In this document: piece after piece, positions 1 to 7,100 of the stretch
Position numbering within the stretch: position 1 is the first letter of the stretch
Layout of the letters: every line of letters begins with the position of its first letter
Source of the DNA: Deltaproteobacteria bacterium
GTDB taxonomy: Bacteria; Myxococcota_A; Polyangia; Polyangiales; Houyiibacteriaceae
Direction: 5' to 3'
DNA: 15,637 nucleotides
Assembly (NCBI GenBank): GCA_003647035.1
Contig: QMMB01000021.1
Location: 1 to 15,637 of the forward strand
The notes under the pieces: model-generated
What the model was told of the DNA's origin: nothing
Seen by the model: only the letters and a program-made list of their open reading frames with translations
Databases searched by the model: none
Made by a program: the position numbers and the translations under genes

Positions 1-2
1 AA

Positions 3-473
3 GAAGCGCTCGAAGCGTTCGAGCACTATCTCGAAGAAAGTCAGAACGCCGCACGCGAGCCAGAGGTGCAAGAACGGATCATCGCGCTTCGACAATCGAT
101 TGCAGAGCGAAGGGCGACCGAGCTCGCGCTCGAGGAAGCGACCATCCGTTATCAAACGCCGACGCACGACGGCGCACGCGTTCCGACTTCCGCGATTGTC
201 GGGTCGAGTGCGTTGGCAGTGGTTGGTGTTGCCGGCGTTGCGGCGATGAGTGTAGGTCTTGCCAAGAACGGATCGTGCTCGGAGGAAGTCGCGGGACAAT
301 GCGTGACGGAGAGGTCTGCCACGGCGTGGACGTGGGTGTACGGAGCGCTCGGCGTTGCGGCCCTGGCTGGAAGCGCGACCTGGCTCGCGCTGAGCTTCAA
401 ACGCGCGAAGGAGAAGCGCAAGACGCGGGTGTCGGTATCACCAACGGGCGTGATGGTATCAGGAACGTTCTGA
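3..473 (+). CDS. TPR-like protein with C-terminal membrane tail (partial, 5' end missing)
   Basis: The reading frame is open from the left edge, so only the C-terminal ~156 residues are seen and the real start lies outside the window. The first ~45 residues are charged and helical (alternating Glu/Ala/Leu/Arg, ending in a stretch with two 'ER' turns). They resemble the last tetratricopeptide repeat and linker of the TPR proteins common in myxobacteria. Two hydrophobic segments follow: an Ala/Val-rich one encoded at about 195-265 and a second at about 330-400. A short loop with two cysteines (encoded at about 277 and 300) separates them, and a Lys/Arg-rich tail follows. The second helix therefore probably ends on the cytoplasmic side. 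The product may be a membrane-anchored scaffold. No enzymatic motif is visible in this part. It converges with bioD. Confidence 0.6.
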   Translation, partial: EALEAFEHYLEESQNAAREPEVQERIIALRQSIAERRATELALEEATIRYQTPTHDGARVPTSAIVGSSALAVVGVAGVAAMSVGLAKNGSCSEEVAGQCVTERSATAWTWVYGALGVAALAGSATWLALSFKRAKEKRKTRVSVSPTGVMVSGTF

Positions 474-489
474 GGGCCGTATCAGCAAA

Positions 490-505
490 GATACCTGCGG
501 GTATC
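490..505 (-). terminator. Possible weak terminator of the bioF-bioD operon
   Basis: A perfect 6-bp inverted repeat (GATACC / GGTATC) with a 4-nt loop lies 10 bp beyond the bioD stop, in the gap between the two convergent genes. Read on the minus strand it is followed by TTTGCT, so the T-tract is poor. It may act as a weak or bidirectional stop signal. The stem is short and only half GC, so this is tentative. Confidence 0.3.
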
Positions 506-515
506 ATGAAAAGCG

Positions 516-1190
516 CTATATTTTCAATATGTTGCGGAGCGTCCCGGCGGCGTCCACCATGTCCTTGGGGTCTTGCACGCGGGGAACTCGCACGATCGGA
601 ATGCGAGGGAAGTAGTCCGCCAGCACGTCGGCATTCGACGTCCTACTCAGGTCCTCCTTTGGGCTCCGATCGACATGGTTGAGCACGATTGCACGCACCG
701 AGATCTTTCTTCTGCGAAGGGCCTCCAACGCGGTGAGTGTGTACGACAACACGCCGAGTGAGTTGCGCGCGACAACGACGGTTTGCAGATCGAGGAGCGC
801 GCACAAGTCTGCAATCGTGTGCTCGCGATCAAGGGGAACCAAGACGCCGCCCACACCTTCCACGATCGCATAGTCGGCATCATGCGCGAGCTCGCGGACA
901 CGTTTCGCGAGTGCGCGCAGTGACCCGACGCGCGCTCCTCCACGCTTTTCGATCGCGTACGGCGCGAGGGGTTCCTTGGCGCGATACAAACCAGGCGCGC
1001 TCGCCAAGGACTCGTTGCCGCACGCGCGCGCGAGCTTGAGTGCGTCGATGGGATCCGGATCCACACCCGTCTCGATCGGCTTGATCGCGGCGACGCGTTT
1101 CCCTCTCTGAACGCACGCGAGCGTGAGCGCGGTGGCGAGCCATGTCTTCCCAACTCCCGTGCCCGTTGCCGTGATGAAGGCGCCCTTCAC
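516..1190 (-). CDS. bioD: Dethiobiotin synthetase
   Basis: ATP-dependent dethiobiotin synthase, which closes the ureido ring of dethiobiotin from 7,8-diaminopelargonate and CO2 in the cytoplasm, the penultimate step of biotin synthesis. It has 224 residues, the usual length. The N-terminal P-loop (TGTGVGKT, residues 9-16), the KPIETG motif (37-42) that contacts substrate, and the EGVGG motif (111-115) are all present and in order. The start is GTG at 1190 and overlaps the bioF stop in a GTGA arrangement, so it is translationally coupled to bioF. The last few codons are AT-richer than the rest. Confidence 0.95.
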   Translation of the reverse strand: MKGAFITATGTGVGKTWLATALTLACVQRGKRVAAIKPIETGVDPDPIDALKLARACGNESLASAPGLYRAKEPLAPYAIEKRGGARVGSLRALAKRVRELAHDADYAIVEGVGGVLVPLDREHTIADLCALLDLQTVVVARNSLGVLSYTLTALEALRRRKISVRAIVLNHVDRSPKEDLSRTSNADVLADYFPRIPIVRVPRVQDPKDMVDAAGTLRNILKI

Positions 1191-2410
1191 TTGCGGGCCT
1201 CCTCTTCGTCGCCGCCGAGCGACGCAAACGCGTCGATCGCTCGGTCGATGTGTTCTGGTCGATGTGTAGCCATGGCTGTGAGCCGAAGTCTGGCGGTTCC
1301 CTCCGGAACCGTGGGTGGCCTGATCCCCTGCACGAAGATCCCTTGTTCGAGAAGCTTCGCCGAGAGCCGCATTGTACGATCGTTTTCTCCAATTAAAACA
1401 GGGAGAATCTGGCTATCCCCATCGGGCACTTCGAAGCCGAGAAGACGGAGCTCGGAGCGAAGCTTGTCGGCATGGGAGAGCAAGGACTCGCGCGCTGCGT
1501 CGGCGCCGCGAACCAGTGTGAGAGCCGCGATCGCAGCGCGCGCCAGGAGAGGCGGCGGCGCGGTGGAATAGACGAAGCTGCGCGCCCGATTGCGAATGAG
1601 GGATACGACTTCTTCGCTCGCCGCAACAAACGCACCCGCAACCCCGAACGACTTCCCAAGCGTGCCGACCAGCACATCGGGTTCGACGCCCTGAGCCGCT
1701 GCCAAGCCCCGGCCGCTTGGCCCGAAGACACCGAGCGCGTGGGCCTCGTCGACTAGCAGTCCGGCGTCGAAGCGGCGCGCCAGGACTTCGAGGTCCCGGA
1801 GGGGGGCCGTGGTGCCGTCCATGGAGAAGAGAGAGTCGGTGACGATCAGCGCGCGGCGGGACCGAAGCCGGTGCTCGCGAAGGAGCGACTCGAGGTGCTC
1901 CGCGTCGCGGTGTGCATAGACGTAGACCTTGGCTCGTGACAGACGGCATCCGTCGATGAGGCTCGCGTGGTTGAGGGTGTCGCTGAAAACGACGTCGCCG
2001 GGGCCGGCAAGGGCTTGAACCGTTCCAACGTTTGCCGCGTAGCCAGTCGAGAAGAGGACGGCGGCGGGCGTGCCCACGAAGTCGGCGTACGCCACTTCGG
2101 CGTCGCGATGGGCATCCATCGTTCCTGTGATGAGACGGGAGGCGGCGGCCCCTACCCCCTCACCATGGGTCGCGGCCTCGGATGCGGCGACGAGGGTTGG
2201 GTGATTGGCGAGACCGAGATAGTTGTTGGAGCAGAAGCAGAGTACCGGGCGGCCGTCGATCCGGACCTCTGGGCCCTGTGGGCCGGAGATCCGAAGGGGC
2301 CGGCGGAGCAGGCCGGCGGCTTCGAGCTCGGAGAGGGCCACGCGGATTTGGGTCTGAAAGCCCATTGCCGGATCTAAGCCCAGCGCTCGCCGGGGGTCAA
2401 ACCCGGCCAT
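1187..2410 (-). CDS. bioF: 8-amino-7-oxononanoate synthase
   Basis: PLP enzyme of the alpha-oxoamine synthase family, which condenses pimeloyl-ACP/CoA with alanine to give 8-amino-7-oxononanoate (KAPA), the first dedicated biotin step. Recognisable blocks in order are SNNYLGLANHP, the TGYAANVG loop, SLFSMDGT, DEAHALGVFGP (PLP-ring region) and GTLGKSFGVAGA, with the Schiff-base lysine at about residue 250. The ATG at 2410 gives 407 residues, about 15 more at the N-terminus than usual. A second ATG at 2365 (residues MGFQTQI) matches the classical start better, and neither has a clear Shine-Dalgarno. First gene of bioFD. The upstream region carries a parS site ending 9 bp from the 2410 start. 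Confidence 0.93.
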   Translation of the reverse strand: MAGFDPRRALGLDPAMGFQTQIRVALSELEAAGLLRRPLRISGPQGPEVRIDGRPVLCFCSNNYLGLANHPTLVAASEAATHGEGVGAAASRLITGTMDAHRDAEVAYADFVGTPAAVLFSTGYAANVGTVQALAGPGDVVFSDTLNHASLIDGCRLSRAKVYVYAHRDAEHLESLLREHRLRSRRALIVTDSLFSMDGTTAPLRDLEVLARRFDAGLLVDEAHALGVFGPSGRGLAAAQGVEPDVLVGTLGKSFGVAGAFVAASEEVVSLIRNRARSFVYSTAPPPLLARAAIAALTLVRGADAARESLLSHADKLRSELRLLGFEVPDGDSQILPVLIGENDRTMRLSAKLLEQGIFVQGIRPPTVPEGTARLRLTAMATHRPEHIDRAIDAFASLGGDEEEARK

Positions 2411-2418
2411 CGGAGCGT

Positions 2419-2434
2419 TGTTTCACGTGAAACG
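2419..2434. promoter_or_regulatory. parS site 1 (ParB-binding chromosome partition site)
   Basis: TGTTTCACGTGAAACG matches the well-known bacterial parS consensus TGTTTCACGTGAAACA at 15 of 16 positions, and its inner 14 bases form a perfect palindrome. It sits in the 83-bp gap between the J-protein stop and the bioF start. In known systems ParB loads on parS as a CTP-dependent clamp, spreads along the DNA and recruits SMC near the origin. ParB binding here is inferred. Because the site is so close to bioF, it could also affect bioF transcription. Confidence 0.85.
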
Positions 2435-2476
2435 TCCCGAGGCCTCCCACGCCCATGCCGGGCGGACTCGCCAAGA

Positions 2477-2492
2477 TGTTGCACGTGAAACA
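2477..2492. promoter_or_regulatory. parS site 2 (ParB-binding chromosome partition site)
   Basis: TGTTGCACGTGAAACA differs from the parS consensus at a single internal base (T to G at position 5, a position known to be degenerate in the Bacillus consensus). It ends one base before the stop codon of the J-protein gene. The centre lies 58 bp from the centre of site 1. Two 15/16 matches in one short intergenic gap are very unlikely by chance, so each supports the other. Confidence 0.82.
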
Positions 2493-2493
2493 T

Positions 2494-3459
2494 TCAGAGC
2501 TGAAGACCTTCACGGGGATCGCCCTCGAACGCCTCTTGGACCGTCTCCAACGCCTGTTCGACCTCTTCGGAATGGCCCTCTGGGAGGATGATCTCCAGAT
2601 GGGCGATCAGATCGCTTTGCGGCTTTCCCTTGCGCTGGATTCCCTTTCCTCGCAGCCGAAGCTTCGAGCCGTTCTGAGAGCCCGCCGGGATCGAAAGCTG
2701 GACGCTGCCCTCTGGCGTTGGCACCGTCACCTTCGCTCCCGCGTATGCTTCGAGGGGCGTCACGGGAACCCTTACGTGGAGCTGCTTCCCGCGCATCGAA
2801 AAGTAGGGGTGCTTCCTCACTTTGACCTTCATCACGAGATCGCCCGGAGGACCACCATAGGCGCCGAGACCTCCCTGCCCCCGAAGCCGGATCTTCCCGT
2901 CGTTTCGCACTCCGGCGGGGACTCGAACTTTGAGGGTCCGCTCTCCCTCCGCCGAACGAAGACTCAGCTCCCTCATGCAGCCGAGGACGGCTTCACGGAA
3001 GTCGATGGTCACCTCCGACTGGATGTCGGCGCCCCGTTGAGGCGCCCGCACATAGGCCCCCCGACTTGGGCCGCGGCCCCCGAAAAGATCCTCGAGGTTG
3101 AACTCCACGTGACCTCCCCGCCCGCCCCCTGGTGCCCCGCCTCCGAAAATATCTCCGAAGTCGAATCCCCCGAAGCCCCCCGGCCCCCCGGCCCCCCGGG
3201 TCGCCGCTTGGTAGGCCTCGGGGTCGAAGCCTTCCCGCAGGCCCATCTCACCGAACTCGTCGTACAGTTTCCGCTTGTCGGCGTCGGAGACGACGGCGTA
3301 CGCAGCGGACACATCTTTGAAGCGCTCCTCCGCCTCCTTGTCGTCCGGGTTGCGATCGGGGTGGAGCTCCTTGGCGAGCTGCCGGTATGCTTTCTTCAGG
3401 TCCTGCGGGCTTGCGTCGCGCGACACCCCCAGGATCTTGTAGAAATCACGCTCAGCCAT
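2494..3459 (-). CDS. Class B (CbpA-type) J-domain co-chaperone, DnaJ family
   Basis: Cytoplasmic Hsp40 that stimulates the DnaK ATPase and delivers client proteins. The J domain covers residues 1-70 with the HPD tripeptide at 33-35. A Gly/Phe-rich linker follows (about 90-135, with GGFGGFDFGDIFGG), then the C-terminal client-binding domains (about 150-310). The four CxxCxGxG zinc-finger repeats of true DnaJ are missing, so this is a CbpA/class B protein of 321 residues. I chose the ATG at 3459 (MAERDFYKILG) because the fold begins there. An in-frame start at 3495 would add 12 unlikely residues. No dnaK or grpE is next to it. The stop abuts parS site 2. Confidence 0.9.
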   Translation of the reverse strand: MAERDFYKILGVSRDASPQDLKKAYRQLAKELHPDRNPDDKEAEERFKDVSAAYAVVSDADKRKLYDEFGEMGLREGFDPEAYQAATRGAGGPGGFGGFDFGDIFGGGAPGGGRGGHVEFNLEDLFGGRGPSRGAYVRAPQRGADIQSEVTIDFREAVLGCMRELSLRSAEGERTLKVRVPAGVRNDGKIRLRGQGGLGAYGGPPGDLVMKVKVRKHPYFSMRGKQLHVRVPVTPLEAYAGAKVTVPTPEGSVQLSIPAGSQNGSKLRLRGKGIQRKGKPQSDLIAHLEIILPEGHSEEVEQALETVQEAFEGDPREGLQL

Positions 3460-3650
3460 AGCGGCCCAGCATAAGCATTCGTCGCCGTCTTTCAATGTCG
3501 CACGAGCCCGAGGACACGCATAAACGTCTCAAAAACGACTCATATACGCCATATCTGTCGGCTTTGGTTTCGCTGAGAGCCATTTTTGCTCTTCTTCCAA
3601 TCGCTACAGGCGTTCTTGCTGCCTTCGGGGCCGCATGATACTCGCTCGCC
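3460..3650. other. Divergent intergenic region between the J-protein gene and uppS
   Basis: This 191-bp non-coding gap should hold the promoters of two divergent units. Reading frames that cross it are shadows of uppS. I see no strong sigma-70 pair for uppS, no clear ribosome binding site before its ATG, and no convincing operator palindrome. A minus-strand TTGAAA / TATGCT pair is discussed under rejected items. Confidence 0.5.
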
Positions 3651-4427
3651 ATGGGCTTGGTCGATGTTAGCCGCCTTCCGCAGCATGTCGCCATCATCAT
3701 GGATGGCAACGGGCGATGGGCCCAGGGCAGAGGCGAGCCGCGAACAGCGGGGCACGAACGAGGTGCAGATGCGGTGCGTGCAACGATGCGCGCTGCGCGG
3801 CGGCTCGGTATTCCCGCCTTGACCTTGTACGCGTTCAGCGAACAGAACTGGGACCGTGCACCGGCGGAGATCAATGCACTCGTCGATTTGCTGTGCGAGT
3901 GCCTCGTGTCGGAACGCGACGAGCTCGTCGACAACGAGATTCGGTTGTCCGCCATCGGTCGGCTGCACAAGCTTCCGCAACATGCGCAGGCGCGGTTGCG
4001 CTCGCTCAGCTCCGAAACGGAGTTGCACAAAGGGATGACCCTGACGCTTGCACTCTCGTACGGTGGACGTGAAGAGTTGATCGATGCGACGCGCACGCTT
4101 GCAAGCAAAGTGCGCGATGCTGAAATCGATCCCAACGACATCGATGAAGCAGCGCTTGCTCGCTTGCTTCCCTCGATGGATGTCGGTCCTGTCGACCTGC
4201 TGATCCGCACCGGCGGAGAGCAACGGATCAGTAACTTTCTCCTTTGGGGATCCGCCTACGCCGAGTTCTATTTCACGGATGAGCTCTGGCCAGATTTCGA
4301 TGCAAATTCGCTATATTACGCGATTGAGGCATACCAGGGACGGGAGCGGCGATTCGGCCTCGTTCCCGGCGCTGAGGACGGCGCGTCCCCGGGCGCGGCA
4401 GGCCACGAACTGGAGCGCGCAATATGA
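3651..4427 (+). CDS. uppS: Undecaprenyl diphosphate synthase (cis-prenyltransferase)
   Basis: Adds isopentenyl units in cis to farnesyl diphosphate to make undecaprenyl diphosphate, the lipid carrier for peptidoglycan and O-antigen. Family motifs are clear: MDGNGRWA with the Mg-binding Asp at residue 18, the flexible-loop block AFSEQNW (family form usually AFSxENW, so Glu-Gln here), SYGGREE, and the C-terminal signature DLLIRTGGEQRISNFLLW followed by AYAEFYF and WPDF. It has 258 residues, with a slightly longer, acidic, Gly/Ala-rich tail. It overlaps cdsA by ATGA, so the pair is translationally coupled. Confidence 0.96.
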   Translation: MGLVDVSRLPQHVAIIMDGNGRWAQGRGEPRTAGHERGADAVRATMRAARRLGIPALTLYAFSEQNWDRAPAEINALVDLLCECLVSERDELVDNEIRLSAIGRLHKLPQHAQARLRSLSSETELHKGMTLTLALSYGGREELIDATRTLASKVRDAEIDPNDIDEAALARLLPSMDVGPVDLLIRTGGEQRISNFLLWGSAYAEFYFTDELWPDFDANSLYYAIEAYQGRERRFGLVPGAEDGASPGAAGHELERAI

Positions 4428-5269
4428 ATGACGCGATCGAACAACCACCCATGAAGAAGGGCCTGTCGGGCACGGCGCTGCGCGTTGCGACCATCGTGCC
4501 GCTCGTTCCGCTCATCTTGTGGATGATGTTTGCGGAGCCTCGCTTGCCGTGGCGCGTGTTCATCTTTACCTGCATCGCGATCGCCGGTTACGAGGTGATG
4601 GCGATGAAAGTTCCGACGCCGTACGGGCTTCGCATTTGGGGTGCCGGCACGTCGGTTTTGTTTGCGTACGCGATCATCTTCATCGGCACTACGACCGCCG
4701 TGTATGGCGTGGTGTTGCTCATCACCGTCGGCGCGATGGCATGGAGCTTGTTGCAAGAAGATCCGCTTCACGATGCAAGCTCGCGCATCGGTTGGCTGCT
4801 TGGCGGACCGATCTATGTCGGAGGTAGCCTCGCCGCAGTGGCGCTGGTGCGTGATTTCCCTCCCACTGGGGGCTGGGTTCTTCTTGCGATGGCCCTCGCC
4901 TGGGGCAGCGACACGTCCGCCTATTTTGTTGGACGAAAGTTTGGAAAGACCAAGCTCGCCCCTCGCATCTCTCCGAAAAAGACCCTCGAAGGGGCCGCGG
5001 GTGGCCTGGCCGCCTCCGTTGGCCTCGCGGTCATCATCAGCTTTTTTCTCCCGAAGTTCGGTGTGCTCGATGCGATCGCGCTCGGCATTCTCGGAGGCGC
5101 CGCGGGTCAAGGCGGGGACCTGTGGGTCTCCGTGCTCAAGCGCAGCAGTGGCGTGAAGGACAGCGGAGGTATTCTCCCAGGTCACGGCGGCATCCTCGAT
5201 CGCGCAGACGCGCTCGCGTTCACCGCTCCGGCGACCTGGGCCTACGGCCACTTCATCGCTGGATTCTGA
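4424..5269 (+). CDS. cdsA: Phosphatidate cytidylyltransferase (CDP-diglyceride synthase)
   Basis: Integral membrane enzyme making CDP-diacylglycerol from CTP and phosphatidic acid, the branch point of phospholipid synthesis. The 281 residues contain about seven to eight hydrophobic segments. Near the C-terminus (about 236-262) lies the family signature: SVLKRSSGVKD, then LPGHGG, then LDRAD. It matches the pattern except for Ala between DR and the last Asp, where a larger hydrophobic residue is usual. GSDTSAYFVGRKFGK and the PKKTLEG motif upstream also fit the family. A GGAG lies 8 bp before the ATG, inside the end of uppS. The usual neighbours dxr and rseP do not follow. Confidence 0.94.
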   Translation: MNDAIEQPPMKKGLSGTALRVATIVPLVPLILWMMFAEPRLPWRVFIFTCIAIAGYEVMAMKVPTPYGLRIWGAGTSVLFAYAIIFIGTTTAVYGVVLLITVGAMAWSLLQEDPLHDASSRIGWLLGGPIYVGGSLAAVALVRDFPPTGGWVLLAMALAWGSDTSAYFVGRKFGKTKLAPRISPKKTLEGAAGGLAASVGLAVIISFFLPKFGVLDAIALGILGGAAGQGGDLWVSVLKRSSGVKDSGGILPGHGGILDRADALAFTAPATWAYGHFIAGF

Positions 5270-5281
5270 TACGCTTCCCCC

Positions 5282-6208
5282 GTGACTGGGTTTCGGAACG
5301 TGTGCGGGCGCGCCGTGCTTTCGGCGTCGCTCCTGCTCGGCTGCGATCAGGGCATCTCTCCTGACGCTGCTTCGACGAAGACGGCAGGTCCCGAGTCAGT
5401 GGCCACCGATGAATCGACTCCGCCTGTGATCAACGCGGAGTGGGTTGCCTCCAAGTTGCAGGCGCCCCCTCCGCCTCCCCGTAAGGACTGGCTCCGAGAG
5501 ATCGAGAAAGATCCGATCGCCGCGCTGAAACAGATGGACCCGAGTGCGCTCCAAGCGAACCGGGGCCACCCCACTGCTCCGGTCGAGCTCAGCGCGAAGA
5601 GCAGCCCGATCCGCCCGAAAAACACTGCGAAATACGATCCCACCAAGCCCCTGCGAGACTGGCCCCCCGTGGTGGGGCAATTCTATCCGAACCTGCTCTT
5701 GAAGGATCAGACGGGGCAGGCCACCGCGATCGGTGACTTCCGAGGGAAGGTCGTGCTCGTCGAGGTCGTCGGACTCACGTGCAAAGCTTGTCATGCCTTC
5801 GCGGGCGGCAACGAGCCCGGCAAGAAGCGCTTTCGCGGCATCGCACCTCAGCCAGGCCTCGACTCCATCGAGCAGTACGCGCAGGGCTACGCCAAGGTCT
5901 CACTCGACCATCCGGACATCGTCTTCGTGCAACTCGTGCTCTACGGAATCGATGGCCGTAGCGCGCCGTCCGAGGAGGACGCGCGCGCCTGGGCGAGTCA
6001 CTTCGGAATGGATCGTAACAAGAACCAGGTCGTCCTGATCGGAGATCAGCGCTTCATCAGCCCGCAAACCAGGAAGCTCATTCCAGGCTTCCACCTGATC
6101 GATCGCAGCGGCATCCTGCGCGCGATGAGCAGCAACGACCCACGTCATGACAGCCTTCACGAGTCATTGCTGCCGAAGCTCGCAAGCCTCGTGAAGGACG
6201 GGCCCTGA
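5282..6208 (+). CDS. Lipoprotein with thioredoxin/redoxin-like fold
   Basis: Begins with GTG 12 bp after cdsA. The N-terminus is a lipoprotein signal peptide: an Arg, a hydrophobic stretch and the lipobox LLGC with the lipidated cysteine at residue 21. Residues 22-125 are Pro/Ala-rich and probably an extended linker with a PPPPP run near 62-66. From about residue 131 the pattern GQFYPNLLLKDQTG, GDFRGKVVLVEVVG and then a CKAC pair (Cys167, Cys170) is that of AhpC/TSA-TlpA-type redoxins, where a CxxC follows the second strand. The pair is followed directly by His, making CxxCH, so haem c attachment cannot be ruled out, and the Trp/Pro usual around a TlpA active site are missing. It is probably a periplasmic thiol reductase or sensor. 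Substrate unknown. Confidence 0.7.
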   Translation: MTGFRNVCGRAVLSASLLLGCDQGISPDAASTKTAGPESVATDESTPPVINAEWVASKLQAPPPPPRKDWLREIEKDPIAALKQMDPSALQANRGHPTAPVELSAKSSPIRPKNTAKYDPTKPLRDWPPVVGQFYPNLLLKDQTGQATAIGDFRGKVVLVEVVGLTCKACHAFAGGNEPGKKRFRGIAPQPGLDSIEQYAQGYAKVSLDHPDIVFVQLVLYGIDGRSAPSEEDARAWASHFGMDRNKNQVVLIGDQRFISPQTRKLIPGFHLIDRSGILRAMSSNDPRHDSLHESLLPKLASLVKDGP

Positions 6209-6220
6209 CTAGAAACCCCT

Positions 6221-7048
6221 CTAGCGGGCGGCCGCCTTCTTGATCATGCCGAGATCGAGGATTGCGCCTCCTTCTCCGACGACGTTTGGCTGCCTCCCGT
6301 CCCACTTCTCCACGGCACGTAAGAACACGATTTCAGACGTAATTGTGCGCCGGAGGAGCTCCTGCGCCTTCGCTTCGGCCTCGGCTTTGGCCAGCATGGC
6401 CTTCGCCTCACCTAGAGCCCTCGCTTCGACTTGTTCGGCTTCGACCTTGATGCGTGCAAGATCATTTGTCGCGGTGAGCGCGCGCTGCTCCGCGACCTGC
6501 TTTGCCTCGACCGCCTGCTGGTACTGGGAGTCGAACTGGAAGTCCGTGATCGAGAGCTCGGTCACCAGAACGTCGCTCTTGGCAAGCGTCACCCTGATGC
6601 TCTCGGCGAGGGTCTCCTTCACTTGTTGACGTCTGGTGATCAGCTCTTCGGCGGTGAACTGCGCAGTTGCCTGTTTGAGCGATTCTTGAAGCGCTGGATC
6701 GATGATCGTGTGCTCCACGGCCAAGCGCGTCCCGATCTCGCGGAAGATCTTGACGAGCTCCGTGGGGTCGAGACGGTAGTTCAATACGATCCTCGTCGAT
6801 ACGACCTGAAGGTCTTTGGAGGACGCCGTCGCGCTCGCCTCCATCCTCTGGACACGCATCGAGATGTTGATGATGTTTGTCTGCACGGGCATCCGGAAGT
6901 GGATGCCTTCCGGCAACGCCGCTTCTTGGATCTCGCCCCACTTGGTCACCACGCCGAGGTTGCCGGCGTCGACTTGAGTGCAGCCTGTCAGCCCGATCGT
7001 CAGAACGCTCGCACCGAGCACTCGCAGTAAAAGTTGCTTGAATTTCAT
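6221..7048 (-). CDS. Prohibitin/SPFH-family putative lipoprotein
   Basis: An SPFH domain covers about residues 25-190: VDAGNLGVVTKWG, a GIHFRMP turn, the VLNYRLDP strand, then TRRQQVKETL. A long Ala/Glu-rich coiled coil follows (about 175-240), as in prohibitins and HflK/HflC, which form large membrane rings and regulate FtsH-type proteases. Instead of an ordinary anchor helix, the N-terminus ends in IGLTGC, a good lipobox with Cys at residue 23. I chose the ATG at 7048 over the one at 7054 because an AAGGA lies 7 bp upstream of it. Transcribed in the same direction as the hydrogenase operon after a 52-bp gap, so read-through is possible, but a functional link is not shown. Confidence 0.85.
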   Translation of the reverse strand: MKFKQLLLRVLGASVLTIGLTGCTQVDAGNLGVVTKWGEIQEAALPEGIHFRMPVQTNIINISMRVQRMEASATASSKDLQVVSTRIVLNYRLDPTELVKIFREIGTRLAVEHTIIDPALQESLKQATAQFTAEELITRRQQVKETLAESIRVTLAKSDVLVTELSITDFQFDSQYQQAVEAKQVAEQRALTATNDLARIKVEAEQVEARALGEAKAMLAKAEAEAKAQELLRRTITSEIVFLRAVEKWDGRQPNVVGEGGAILDLGMIKKAAAR

Positions 7049-7055
7049 GTACATG

Positions 7056-7060
7056 TCCTT
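7056..7060 (-). promoter_or_regulatory. Ribosome binding site deciding the SPFH gene start
   Basis: AAGGA on the minus strand stands 7 nt before the ATG at 7048 but only 1 nt before the ATG at 7054. It therefore favours the shorter product starting MKFKQLLLR. Confidence 0.6.
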
Positions 7061-7100
7061 CGTTTATAGAGCCTCATTGCCCATTGTCTACTCGACCTGC

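Noticed and set aside
434..506. Three copies of GGTATCA around the end of the left-edge gene
   Set aside because: Irregular spacing, and two copies fall in codons. Not enough for a repeat element or operator.
2450..2464. CGCCC / GGGCG hairpin between the two parS sites
   Set aside because: Only a 5-bp stem and no T-tract on either strand. Short GC stems are common in this DNA, so it is not called as a terminator.
3103..3117. Further CACGTG cores (also near 7393, 7586, 7888, 10520, 11022 and 15510) as extra parS sites
   Set aside because: They share only the central 6-8 bases and lack the flanking TGTTT/AAACA arms, so they are chance matches within coding sequence.
2455..3474. Long plus-strand open frame opposite the J-protein gene (339 codons)
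   Set aside because: It mirrors the codon periodicity of a well-conserved J-domain protein on the other strand and has no recognisable domain. It is a GC-driven shadow.
3468..3495. Minus-strand TTGAAA / TATGCT pair (16-bp spacer) before the J-protein gene, possibly heat-shock-like
   Set aside because: The -10 box is weak, no CCCCAT-type heat-shock box is present, and the predicted start would fall at the ATG itself.
6209..6224. CTAGA / TCTAG inverted repeat between the convergent redoxin and SPFH genes
   Set aside because: A 5-bp AT-rich stem with no T-run, partly made of the SPFH stop codon. Too weak for a terminator call.
7063..7090. Minus-strand TAGACA / TATAAA pair with a 16-bp spacer upstream of the SPFH gene
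   Set aside because: Both boxes match sigma-70 at 5 of 6, but the transcript would begin at about the ribosome binding site, leaving almost no leader. Promoter rules are also uncertain in this high-GC organism.
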